From assembly GCA_003158705.1 (NCBI GenBank), contig PMKX01000172.1, positions 10,765 through 21,515 of the forward strand: 10,751 nt of DNA, given 5' to 3'. The position numbers and the translations under genes were made by a program. This stretch comes from Actinomycetota bacterium. GTDB lineage: Bacteria; Actinomycetota; Thermoleophilia; UBA2241. Below are positions 1 through 6,553 of the stretch, piece after piece; the stretch's first letter is position 1, and every line of letters begins with the position of its first letter. Below the pieces are notes generated by a model. That model searched no databases. It saw only the letters and a program-made list of their open reading frames with translations, and was not told where the DNA came from.

Positions 1-732
1 GTCATCGTCTGGAACGAGCTGGCCGACGGAGACAGCGAGTACGCCGCCGGGCTGGTGGCCTTCAACAGCGTGTTCCAGGTGCTCTTCTACAGCCTCTACG
101 CCTGGCTCTTCGTCACCAAGCTGCCGCCGCTCTTCGGTCTCAAAGGCAGCGTCGTGGACGTGCACATCGCCCAGATCGCCAAGAGCGTGTTCATCTACCT
201 CGGCGTTCCCTTCTTGGCCGGCATGCTCACGCGCTTCGTGGCTCTGCGGACCAAAGGCCGGCAGTGGTACGAGACGCGCTTCATCCCGCGCATCAGCCCC
301 GTCACGCTGGTCGCCCTTTTGTTCACCATCCTGGTCATGTTCAGCCTCAAGGGCAAACTGATCGTGCACTTGCCGCTCGACGTGGTGAGGGTGGCCATCC
401 CGCTGCTCCTGTACTTCCTCATCATGTTCTTCGTGAGCTTCTACTTGGGACGCAAGATCGGCGCCGACTACGCCAAGACGGCCACCCTCTCGTTCACGGC
501 CGCCAGCAACAACTTCGAGCTGGCCATCGCCGTGGCCGTGGCCGTGTTCGGCATCGGCTCCGGCGTGGCCTTCGCCGCCGTCATAGGGCCGCTGGTGGAA
601 GTGCCGGTGCTCATCGGCCTGGTCAACGTGGCGCTGTACTTCCGGCGGCGCTACTTCCGCGACGAGGCCATGGCGGCGGTGGCGGTGGCCGCCGCAGGTC
701 CATCTGCGACCGACGACGGAGGTACAGGATGA
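1..732 (+). CDS. acr3: ACR3-family arsenite efflux permease, 3' part (5' end outside window)
   Basis: The frame is open from base 1 and ends at TGA 730-732, giving 243 residues of the C-terminal part. ACR3 proteins are inner-membrane carriers of about 350-400 residues that expel As(III) from the cytoplasm using the proton motive force. The visible part starts in the conserved [11 protein letters not shown] region, carries about six hydrophobic segments (for example window residues 19-38, 57-77, 100-117, 124-147, 155-180, 185-206), and contains the signature SNNFELA at bases 505-525. The Glu of that motif matches the glutamate known to be essential in characterised ACR3 proteins. The essential Cys of transmembrane segment 4 would lie upstream of the window. 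The tail is Ala-rich and hydrophilic. The stop overlaps the arsR start in an ATGA arrangement, so the two are co-translated. The family call is very secure; the substrate is inferred from the family and from arsR. Confidence 0.95.
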   Translation, partial: VIVWNELADGDSEYAAGLVAFNSVFQVLFYSLYAWLFVTKLPPLFGLKGSVVDVHIAQIAKSVFIYLGVPFLAGMLTRFVALRTKGRQWYETRFIPRISPVTLVALLFTILVMFSLKGKLIVHLPLDVVRVAIPLLLYFLIMFFVSFYLGRKIGADYAKTATLSFTAASNNFELAIAVAVAVFGIGSGVAFAAVIGPLVEVPVLIGLVNVALYFRRRYFRDEAMAAVAVAAAGPSATDDGGTG

Positions 733-1070
733 GCGAGTCTGCGAACGGCCGGCCGGCGGCCTCCCTCGCCGAGCTCACGCCGTTCTTCAAAGCCTTCTGC
801 AGCGGCACGCGGGCGCGCATCATCGAGCAGCTCCTGGCCGGCGAGGTCTGCGTGTGCGAGATCACGGCCCACGTGCAGATGAGTCAGCCGTTGATCTCGC
901 ATCATCTGGCCATCCTGCGCGACACCGGCTTCGTGCGCCAGCGCGGCGAGGGCGCGCGCACCTACTACTCCGTGGACTGGCAGCAGTTCGACGAGAAGAT
1001 GGCTGCGTTCACCGGCCTGGTGCAGTCGCTGCGCAACGAGGAGGCCGCGCCCAGCCGCGTGTGCGGGTAG
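729..1070 (+). CDS. arsR: ArsR-family As(III)-responsive transcriptional repressor
   Basis: This 113-residue protein has a winged helix-turn-helix fold of the ArsR/SmtB family, which binds its operator as a dimer and is released by metalloid. The metal-site motif in the recognition helix region reads EVCVCEI (Cys41, Cys43), close to the ELCVCDL As(III) site of E. coli-type ArsR. The third Cys of that classic site is not at the usual place (Thr46 is there), although Cys24 lies nearby in sequence. The recognition helix [17 protein letters not shown] (51-67) and the wing around [10 protein letters not shown] follow. GGAGGT at 718-723 sits 5 nt before the ATG, and the start overlaps the acr3 stop. 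The order acr3-arsR places the repressor last in its own transcript, so autoregulation would act from a promoter upstream of the window. Confidence 0.95.
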   Translation: MSESANGRPAASLAELTPFFKAFCSGTRARIIEQLLAGEVCVCEITAHVQMSQPLISHHLAILRDTGFVRQRGEGARTYYSVDWQQFDEKMAAFTGLVQSLRNEEAAPSRVCG

Positions 1071-1071
1071 C

Positions 1072-1139
1072 GGCGCCCGACGGGTGGGCGCCCGGCACAG
1101 GCGCGCCCGCCCGCCGGCCTACGCTCAGCCGGATGGGCG
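1072..1139. terminator. Two GC-rich hairpins between convergent arsR and mttB-like genes
   Basis: Two inverted repeats fill the gap between the convergent stops. The first is perfect over 7 bp (GGCGCCC 1072-1078, GGGCGCC 1086-1092, 7-nt loop). The second pairs 1108-1118 with 1128-1139 through two 5-bp blocks with a small internal mismatch, and runs into the last codons of the mttB-like gene. Neither has a clear T tract. Position and strand-neutral structure suggest a shared transcription stop, but this rests on hairpins and context alone. Confidence 0.35.
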
Positions 1140-2555
1140 TTGCGAGGCGCCGGCGGCGAACTCGGCGATGACCTGCTCGGCATAGCGCGCCGCGTCCTCG
1201 GCGAGCGGCACCGGCACGTGACTGGCGAGGATCTCTTCCGCCCTGGCCGCCGCCTCGTGCACGAGCTGCGCGGGCTCGCCCACCGGCCGCCCGCGGCGCA
1301 AGACTCCCGGCTCCCAGACCAGGCCGGAGCGGCCCAGCTCGCGCGTCGATCGGCGGCCCAGGTAGTGGCCGCCGATGCCGACCGCCAAGATCTCTTCGAC
1401 GAGCGACGTCTGCGAGTCGGCCGCGTGCGCGCCGAGCATGCGCCGCATGGTGCCGATGGCATCGTTGTCGAGCACGGCCTCGGCCAGGCTGTAGCAGGTG
1501 GCGCCGTCGAGCCCGCCGAAGCCGACTAGCGAGTCGGCGCCGGCCAGCGCAGCCATGATCGCCGGGCCTACCTCCATCCCCGCCTGGTAGTCCGGGTACC
1601 TGCCGTCGCCGCCCAGGCCGCCGGCCTGGCAGGGCAGCCCGTAGAAGTGGGCCATCTCCAGGCAGGCGAGGTTCATGAGCGACCCCTCCGGCGAGCCGCA
1701 CACGTACAAGCCACTGCGCATGTCGGCCACGGCCGGTTCGGGAGCGGCGACCACGGCGCAGCCCGGCGCCGCGAGCTGTAGGAGCACCACCGCCGAGAGG
1801 ATCTCGGCCATGGTGATGACACAGGCGCCCATGACACTCGCGGGCGCCGTGGTGCCGATCATCGGCATGGGCATGACGAAGATCGGCACTCCCCGCTTGG
1901 CGAGCTCCATGCTGGCCTCGGTCATGGCCGGGTCGTGCTGCAACGGCGAGATGGTGCAGTTGATGACCGAGAAGATCGGCCGCTCCCGCAGTGAGGCGCC
2001 GGCGACGGCCTCGAGCATGGCCACCAACGGGGCCACAAACTCGGGGCCGCGCACCTCGTCCTGGAGGTGTTTGGCGCACTCGCTGAGCGAGATGTACTCG
2101 ATCTCGAGGTTGGCCGTGACCGGGTCCAAGTCGCGGGCCGAGACGGACGGCCACACGTAGTCGCACTCGGGCAGGGCGTCGAGCAGGCGCATGACGCGGC
2201 GCAGGTCGGCGGCCGACCCGGGGCGACGCTCGCCCGTCAGGTCGTCCACCATGTACGTAGCCGTGCCGTCGCTGCACACGGAGACGTAGCCCTCGCCCAG
2301 CACCACGTCGCGAGCCGGGTCCCGCGCCGCCAGAAGCACCCGGCGCGGCGCGGTCTTCAGCGCCGCGGCGACCATCTCGCGCGGGATACGGGCCGTGAGC
2401 TTGGTGCGATCGACCTGCGCGCCGGCCGCGGCCAGCAGGTCGATCGCACTCGGCAGGTTGAAGGCGACGCCGACCTTCTCGAGCACTGTCAGGGTCTGCT
2501 CGTGCAGCTCCTGCTTGTCGGCGTCGGTCAGGTAGTGCAGGCAGGCTTCGGCCAT
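1125..2555 (-). CDS. Trimethylamine methyltransferase (MttB) family protein, non-pyrrolysine type
   Basis: This 476-residue cytoplasmic protein belongs to the MttB superfamily, TIM-barrel enzymes that move a methyl group from a quaternary or tertiary amine to a corrinoid protein. Recognisable parts are the N-terminal helix with HEQTLTVLEKVGV (18-30), the NCTISPLQHDP segment (199-209) leading into the methionine-rich core, and GGLGGDGRYPDYQAG (312-326). The last resembles the region that reads DSKxxDxQAG in many homologues. Length is normal. The frame has no internal TAG, so this is not a pyrrolysine MttB but resembles the MtgB side of the family, whose known members demethylate glycine betaine, proline betaine, carnitine or butyrobetaine. 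The substrate cannot be read from sequence. It starts 9 nt after the upstream oxidoreductase, with a G-rich run (GGGGGG) before the ATG, so the two are co-transcribed. No corrinoid protein or corrinoid reactivator is in the window. Confidence 0.9.
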   Translation of the reverse strand: MAEACLHYLTDADKQELHEQTLTVLEKVGVAFNLPSAIDLLAAAGAQVDRTKLTARIPREMVAAALKTAPRRVLLAARDPARDVVLGEGYVSVCSDGTATYMVDDLTGERRPGSAADLRRVMRLLDALPECDYVWPSVSARDLDPVTANLEIEYISLSECAKHLQDEVRGPEFVAPLVAMLEAVAGASLRERPIFSVINCTISPLQHDPAMTEASMELAKRGVPIFVMPMPMIGTTAPASVMGACVITMAEILSAVVLLQLAAPGCAVVAAPEPAVADMRSGLYVCGSPEGSLMNLACLEMAHFYGLPCQAGGLGGDGRYPDYQAGMEVGPAIMAALAGADSLVGFGGLDGATCYSLAEAVLDNDAIGTMRRMLGAHAADSQTSLVEEILAVGIGGHYLGRRSTRELGRSGLVWEPGVLRRGRPVGEPAQLVHEAAARAEEILASHVPVPLAEDAARYAEQVIAEFAAGASQRPSG

Positions 2556-2564
2556 GCGCCCCCC

Positions 2565-3770
2565 TTACATCGGCAGTTCTTCGTCGGCCGGCAAGTCGAC
2601 CACACCCCACGGCGTGCCGTGCTTGGTCATCAGCTCCAGGAACGGCTGCGGGTCGAGCTGCTCGGGCGCCAGCACGCCCTTGGTAGTCACGATGCCCTTG
2701 GCGAGCAGAAGCCCGGCGCAGGCCGCCGGCACGCCGGTCTGGAAGCCGGTGCCCTGCACGCCGAACTTGGTGAACGCGTCGTCGTGCGAGGTGATCTGGT
2801 ACATGAAGCGGCGCACGCGCTTGCCGCCGATGGTGCCCTCGGCAAGCGTGCCCACGCACACCGACCCGTGCATCTTGCCGATGAGGTCGACGGACTTGGG
2901 CAGGCGCGAGACGAGCAGGTCGAGCGGCCGGAACCGGGCGCCGCCGAACTCGATCTCCTTGTTGTGGTCGAAGCCGAGCTTGCGCCAGGTGAGCAGCAGG
3001 TTCACCCAGGCGTCGTCCAGGGCGATGAAGAAGTCGGCCTTGCGCAGCCCCTTGTCCGCCAGGAACAGGGGCATGAGCTGCGACTCCTCGTGGTCGACGT
3101 TCCAGACCTTGAGCTTGCCGACCGGAGCCGGGAACTCGAAATCGCCGGACTTGGAGAGCGACTGGCGGCGGATGATCTTGCCGTTCTCAAAGGCGTGCGG
3201 CGGCAGGATGAGGCACTCCTCCACCATGGTGGTCGGCGAGAAGCTGGGGGCGAAGTCGACGCCGTCGGCGCTCGAGTTGTCGCCATCCAGGACAGTGAGC
3301 CTCTCGACCGTGTCGAACTGGTCGTAGAGGGCACGGGCGAAGACGTCGCTGGCGCCGGGGTCGATGCCACAGAAGGCGAGGGCGGTGAGGCCCTTCTTCT
3401 TGAACGCGCCGTCGAGGGCCAGCTCCTCGTCCACGTCTGCCGTGCCGACGATGTCGCGCGGGCCGGCGGCCGCCATGTCGAGGTAGTTGGTGTTTGCCTC
3501 GAGACACGCCGCCATGAGGTCGGGGTTGATCTCGGGGATGAGGCCGTTGACCACCAGGTCGACGCCGGCCAGAGTCTTGACCAGCGCGTCCTTGTCGTGC
3601 ACGTCGAGCTGCATCGTTTCGACCTTGCCGGCGGGCAGCTTGGGAGCCACCTGGGCCAGCCTCGCCTCGTCGATGTCGGCCAGCACGACCTTGGTCACCT
3701 CAGGCTCGGTCGCCATGGTCCGTGCGGTGACCTCGCCGACCGAACCCACTCCTAGTTGCAGAACACGCAT
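2565..3770 (-). CDS. Saccharopine dehydrogenase-like NAD(P)-dependent oxidoreductase
   Basis: This 401-residue protein has an N-terminal Rossmann domain starting directly at the start codon (MRVLQLGVGSVG; Gly7, Gly9, Gly12). An acidic end of strand 2 (ADID, 31-34) follows, then the family pattern NTNYLDMA (93-100) and GIDPGASDVFA in the linker to the C-terminal catalytic domain. Family members reduce or cleave N-(carboxyalkyl) amines such as saccharopine, carboxyspermidine or lysine derivatives; the substrate here is unknown. I chose the ATG at 3768-3770 because it begins the Rossmann strand and has GGGAG about 10 nt upstream. An in-frame ATG at 3830 would add 20 non-conserved residues and has no ribosome binding site. 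It is the first gene of a tight operon with the MttB-like gene, which suggests a joint role in amine metabolism; that is an inference. No convincing promoter was found upstream. Confidence 0.88.
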   Translation of the reverse strand: MRVLQLGVGSVGEVTARTMATEPEVTKVVLADIDEARLAQVAPKLPAGKVETMQLDVHDKDALVKTLAGVDLVVNGLIPEINPDLMAACLEANTNYLDMAAAGPRDIVGTADVDEELALDGAFKKKGLTALAFCGIDPGASDVFARALYDQFDTVERLTVLDGDNSSADGVDFAPSFSPTTMVEECLILPPHAFENGKIIRRQSLSKSGDFEFPAPVGKLKVWNVDHEESQLMPLFLADKGLRKADFFIALDDAWVNLLLTWRKLGFDHNKEIEFGGARFRPLDLLVSRLPKSVDLIGKMHGSVCVGTLAEGTIGGKRVRRFMYQITSHDDAFTKFGVQGTGFQTGVPAACAGLLLAKGIVTTKGVLAPEQLDPQPFLELMTKHGTPWGVVDLPADEELPM

Positions 3771-4110
3771 CGTCACATCACTCCCATTGAAGCACTCGCG
3801 ATTCGGACCGGCAGGCTCGGACGCCGTCATCGTTTCTGAGACGGCGTAGCCGCCGCAGGCCCGGAGCCTTGCGAATCTCTTGGTGTGGCGCCGGTGACTC
3901 TACGCTGCCGGCGCCGCACGGCTCCTGCCAAGTCAAGCCCATGGGCAGCCGTTCTGCAACGGCAATACCCTCTCAAACTTGACCCCGCTGAGCAGGAATA
4001 CTTGTCTGAGCATGGTCAGAGACGCTGGCGCGCCGCCGGTCGGCCCGCCCGCGCGGCCCGCAATCGGCCCCGCCGGCCGACCCGCTTCAGCAGCCGTCCT
4101 ACAACGAGAA
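3771..4110. other. Intergenic stretch without a recognisable gene
   Basis: No frame here has family similarity that I can see. Notable pieces are a perfect 8-bp inverted repeat (GGCGCCGG 3887-3894, CCGGCGCC 3908-3915), a small hairpin GCCGTT-ctgc-AACGGC at 3948-3963, and a patch at about 3925-4020 with visibly lower GC than its surroundings. On the minus strand that patch holds a 26-residue frame (ATG at 4013, TGA ending at 3933) whose end looks protein-like (VKFERVLPLQNG) but matches nothing I recognise. The stretch must contain the start region of the saccharopine-dehydrogenase-like operon, though no clear -35/-10 pair was found. Confidence 0.5.
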
Positions 4111-4144
4111 GCGCCCCCGCCCGGCTTTCGCCGGACGGGGGCGC
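4111..4144 (-). terminator. Strong hairpin terminator downstream of the cold-shock gene
   Basis: Bases 4111-4125 and 4130-4144 form a 15-bp stem with one mismatch around the 4-nt loop TTTC. On the minus strand the stem is followed by the T-rich stretch TTCTCGTTGT. It begins about 58 nt past the stop of the cold-shock gene, so an intrinsic terminator for that transcript is the natural reading. Confidence 0.8.
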
Positions 4145-4202
4145 TGGTGTTCGACCGTTGTGCTATCGCGTGAGCGACAGCCGCGCAGTCGAGCGTGGTT
4201 CT

Positions 4203-4400
4203 TTAGACAGGCTTGACGTTGACGGCCTGCGGGCCCTTCTGGCCCTCAGTGACGTCGAACTCCACAGCCTGGCCCTCGGACAAGGTACCGACGCCCGGAG
4301 CGAGCTCAGCGACGTGCACAAACACGTCCTTGCCCTCTTCCTGCTCGATAAAGCCATAGCCTTTTTGCAGGTTGAACCACTTTACTTTGCCTTGAGCCAC
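4203..4400 (-). CDS. cspA: Cold-shock protein (CspA family RNA chaperone)
   Basis: This 65-residue single OB-fold protein binds single-stranded RNA and DNA and melts RNA structure. It carries the aromatic patch KVKWFN (5-10), RNP1 KGYGFI (13-18) and RNP2 VFVHV (26-30), and is full length for bacterial Csp. It starts with GTG at 4398-4400, preceded by TGAGGAG 5 nt upstream, and the start fits the family N-terminus. It is monocistronic: a terminator follows at 4111-4144 and a truncated corA remnant lies behind. Whether this copy is cold-inducible or constitutive cannot be seen; no cold-box-like leader was recognised. Confidence 0.97.
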   Translation of the reverse strand: MAQGKVKWFNLQKGYGFIEQEEGKDVFVHVAELAPGVGTLSEGQAVEFDVTEGQKGPQAVNVKPV

Positions 4401-4461
4401 AGTGACTCCTCAAAATGATGAGCGTGTCCGTGGCAACTGGCGAAGCAACGATGCGCGCTCG

Positions 4462-4467
4462 TGTATA
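4462..4467 (-). promoter_or_regulatory. Candidate -10 element for the cold-shock gene
   Basis: On the minus strand TATACA lies about 62 nt before the GTG start, implying a leader of roughly 55 nt. No good -35 hexamer is seen at 16-19 nt, so this is a weak call based on one hexamer in GC-rich DNA and its position. Confidence 0.3.
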
Positions 4468-4551
4468 AAGCCCTGCCCACGACAGCGTAGCCAGCGTGAA
4501 GCAGGTGACACAGTCTGGCACATATCGCTGCGGAATGGAAATCCTGAGCCT

Positions 4552-4579
4552 GGCGCGGCGGTTTACAACCAGCCGCGCC
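4552..4579. repeat. Hairpin next to the corA truncation point
   Basis: GGCGCGGC (4552-4559) pairs perfectly with GCCGCGCC (4572-4579). Inside it, GGTT (4560-4563) pairs with AACC (4567-4570), leaving one bulged A and a 3-nt loop, about 12 bp in all. It lies 13 nt beyond the end of the corA-like coding remnant on the minus strand and has no T tract. It may be a leftover terminator or a structure linked to the rearrangement that removed the rest of corA. Confidence 0.45.
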
Positions 4580-4591
4580 GCCGGAGGCCGA

Positions 4592-4780
4592 CGGGTGGAA
4601 GTGGAAGACGTCGCGCAGCAGGGCGACGTCGTCCTGCACGGGGCCCGTGAGGTCGAGCCAGAAGAAGGTGCCCGCTTTCAGGCGCTGATCGACGGCGGCC
4701 GCGTCCACGGGCGTGGCGACGCCGGCGCCGTCGATCAGGTCTCGCTTGTTGGGATGATGCTTCGGTTCAGGCTTGACCAT
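4592..4780 (-). pseudogene. corA: CorA-type divalent metal transporter, N-terminal remnant
   Basis: Reading from ATG 4780, the first 63 codons resemble the start of actinobacterial CorA-like Mg2+/Co2+ channel proteins. The block KAGTFFWLDLTGPVQDD (36-51) followed by DVFHFHP (57-63) matches the family pattern FFWLDL..P...D...L..vFgFHPLa.ED. Immediately after HP the similarity stops. The expected LAxED and everything that follows (helical cytoplasmic domain, two C-terminal membrane helices with GMN) are missing, and none of the three frames recovers them before the cold-shock gene. The open frame continues as unrelated residues. There is no clear ribosome binding site. This is probably a dead fragment left by a deletion. 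Confidence 0.65.
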
Positions 4781-4852
4781 GATGCCGCGATGCTATGCGA
4801 AGTCGGGGCGGGGGGAAGGCGGCGAAGACGGCGGCCGCGGCGCGCAGGCCAT

Positions 4853-4891
4853 GGAGGCGGCGCGCCTGCTTTACATCGGGGCGCCGCCTCC
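4853..4891. repeat. Perfect 11-bp inverted repeat overlapping the putative promoter
   Basis: GGAGGCGGCGC (4853-4863) is the exact reverse complement of GCGCCGCCTCC (4881-4891), with a 17-nt spacer that contains the -35-like TTTACA. No T tract follows on either strand, so an ordinary intrinsic terminator is less likely than an operator or a structural element ahead of the phosphodiesterase-like gene. Confidence 0.5.
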
Positions 4892-4898
4892 GTATCGT
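4870..4898 (+). promoter_or_regulatory. Candidate promoter for the secreted EEP enzyme
   Basis: TTTACA (4870-4875) and TATCGT (4893-4898) are separated by exactly 17 nt, 5 of 6 and 4 of 6 matches to the sigma70-type consensus. The -10 lies about 35 nt before the ATG at 4934, which suits a short leader carrying the AGGAGG site. The -35 sits in the loop of the 11-bp inverted repeat. Confidence 0.4.
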
Positions 4899-4933
4899 CG
4901 CCCCTAGTAGTCCTGCGCTCAGGAGGCGGGTCC

Positions 4934-6523
4934 ATGACCAAGATGTTCCGTGCTCATGCAGGGCGTGCCGCGCTCTGCGTCTTCGGCCTTACCCTGCTGG
5001 TGGCGACGTCCGCCGGCTGGGGCGGCACGGGTGGCGCCGCTTCGAGGGCCGCGGCGCCCGGACCCTCCGCGCCAAGATCCGCCGCCCCCAGGCCCGTCGC
5101 CCCCGTGTCCCTCAAGGTGATGGTCTTCAACATCGAGAACGGGGGCACGCAGGTCAGCTTCGCCAAGGTAGCGCAAGCGATCAAGAAGTCCGGCGCCGAC
5201 GTGGTGGGCATCGAAGAAGCGTATGGCCACATCCCGCGCCTCGCCCGGCTGCTCGGCTGGCACTACTTCGACAACCGCCTGCAGATCGTCTCCCGCTACC
5301 CGCTCGTGGACCCTCCCGGCGGCAACGGCGTCTACACGTTCGTGCAGGTGGCTCCCGGCCGCGTCGTAGCCATGGAGAACGTGCACCTTCCGTCAGCGCC
5401 CTACGGCCCCAACTGGGTCCGCAACGGCAAGACGCGGGCACAAGTGCTGGCCATGGAGCGCCGCGTACGTCTGCCGGCCATCCAGGACCAGCTCGCGGCG
5501 CTTCCCGGGTTCACGGCAGATGGCATCCCGGTGTTCCTCACCGGCGACTTCAACTCGCCGTCGTTCCGCGACTGGACCAAGGCCACCGTGGGCACGCGCA
5601 AGTACCTGAGGTACCCGGTCAGGTGGCCGGTGAGCGTGGCCGTGGAGGCCGCCGGCTTCCGCGACTCCTTCCGCGAGGTCTACCCGAACCCGGTGAAGAC
5701 TCCGGGCCTCACGTGGTGGGCGCCGCGGCCGCACGTATCGGGCTGGAACCCGGGGCCGCGCGACCCTCAGGATCGCATCGACTTCGTCTACGCGGCCGGC
5801 GCGGCCACGGCCACCGCCAGCCGCATCGTCGGCGAGAAGGGTAATCCGGCGGTCAAGGTCTCGGTCTCGCCCTGGCCCTCCGACCACCGCGCGGTCGTCT
5901 CCACCTTCGCGGTCACGCCGGCCGTGCCGCCGGTGCTGGTCGCGGTCGACCGGCGGCTCGTGGCCGTCGGCCAGGATCTGAAGGTGACGTTCCACTCGCC
6001 GGGCGGGGCCGGCGAGCAGGCGGCCATAGTGCCGGCGGGCGGCAGCCCGGCCGACGCCGTCGCCGAGCAGGCGACCGGCGCCGGGCAGCCCACCGACGGC
6101 ACGCTCACGTTCGCCACCGCCGGCTTCACCCCCGGCGCCTACGAGGCGTTGCTGCTCGACGGCTCGAACGCCGTGCTGTCGCGCATCCCGTTCTGGGTCA
6201 AGGCGGCCGGCGCCAAGCCGCAGATCGCCACGGTCAAGCACATCTACAAGGTGGGCGACCCCATCGAGGTCACGTGGCAGGACGCGCCCGGCAACCGCTG
6301 GGACTGGGTGGGTATCTACACGGCCGGCGCCGACCCCACCGCCGCCTGGTACATCCTGTATCTGTACACCAACGCCTCGATCGACGGATCAGCCACGTTC
6401 AACAAGCACTCCTGGGGCGGCAAGACCGGCTGGCCGCTGCCCCCGGGCAAGTACAGCGTCTACCTGCTGCGCGACGACGCCTACCACACCCTGGCGGCAG
6501 GCACGTTCAGGGTGCAGCATTAG
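4934..6523 (+). CDS. Secreted endonuclease/exonuclease/phosphatase-family enzyme with two C-terminal beta-sandwich repeats
   Basis: This 529-residue protein begins with a signal peptide (Arg6 and Arg11, hydrophobic 12-27, likely cut after Ala27), then an Ala/Pro-rich linker to about residue 57. The catalytic EEP (DNase I/sphingomyelinase-like) domain spans about 58-328. It shows the metal ligand motifs NIEN (66-69) and GIEEA (92-96), then TGDFNSP (203-209), DRIDFVY (280-286) and SDHRAV (316-321), so all expected active-site motifs are present. Two related domains follow (about 333-424 and 428-528). The second carries WDWVGIYTAG (456-465), a pattern like that of SKICH-type and phosphatase-associated beta-sandwich modules. 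Members hydrolyse phosphodiester or phosphomonoester bonds in nucleic acids, lipids or inositol phosphates; the substrate is unknown. The ATG at 4934 has AGGAGG 7 nt upstream and begins the signal peptide; the open frame upstream of it is not coding-like. The FAD oxidoreductase follows after 30 bp. Confidence 0.88.
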   Translation: MTKMFRAHAGRAALCVFGLTLLVATSAGWGGTGGAASRAAAPGPSAPRSAAPRPVAPVSLKVMVFNIENGGTQVSFAKVAQAIKKSGADVVGIEEAYGHIPRLARLLGWHYFDNRLQIVSRYPLVDPPGGNGVYTFVQVAPGRVVAMENVHLPSAPYGPNWVRNGKTRAQVLAMERRVRLPAIQDQLAALPGFTADGIPVFLTGDFNSPSFRDWTKATVGTRKYLRYPVRWPVSVAVEAAGFRDSFREVYPNPVKTPGLTWWAPRPHVSGWNPGPRDPQDRIDFVYAAGAATATASRIVGEKGNPAVKVSVSPWPSDHRAVVSTFAVTPAVPPVLVAVDRRLVAVGQDLKVTFHSPGGAGEQAAIVPAGGSPADAVAEQATGAGQPTDGTLTFATAGFTPGAYEALLLDGSNAVLSRIPFWVKAAGAKPQIATVKHIYKVGDPIEVTWQDAPGNRWDWVGIYTAGADPTAAWYILYLYTNASIDGSATFNKHSWGGKTGWPLPPGKYSVYLLRDDAYHTLAAGTFRVQH

Positions 6524-6553
6524 ACCCCGAGTGACCAACAGGAGGCATCAGGC

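Noticed and set aside
1125..2555. Pyrrolysine-type MttB read-through of an in-frame TAG
   Set aside because: The frame is continuous over the full family length with a TGA stop; no internal TAG exists.
1009..2859. Long minus-strand frame overlapping mttB-like in another frame
   Set aside because: Its product is dominated by Arg, Ala and Gly repeats typical of an out-of-frame reading of GC-rich DNA; the MttB reading has the homology.
2067..3755. Long plus-strand open frame (about 560 codons) opposite the dehydrogenase and mttB-like genes
   Set aside because: It is antisense to two clearly homologous genes, its composition is a mirror of their codon bias, and it matches no family.
4496..4933. 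N-terminal extension of the EEP enzyme upstream of 4934
   Set aside because: The frame is open but Arg/Gly-rich and runs antisense through the corA remnant. The signal peptide and the AGGAGG site both point to ATG 4934.
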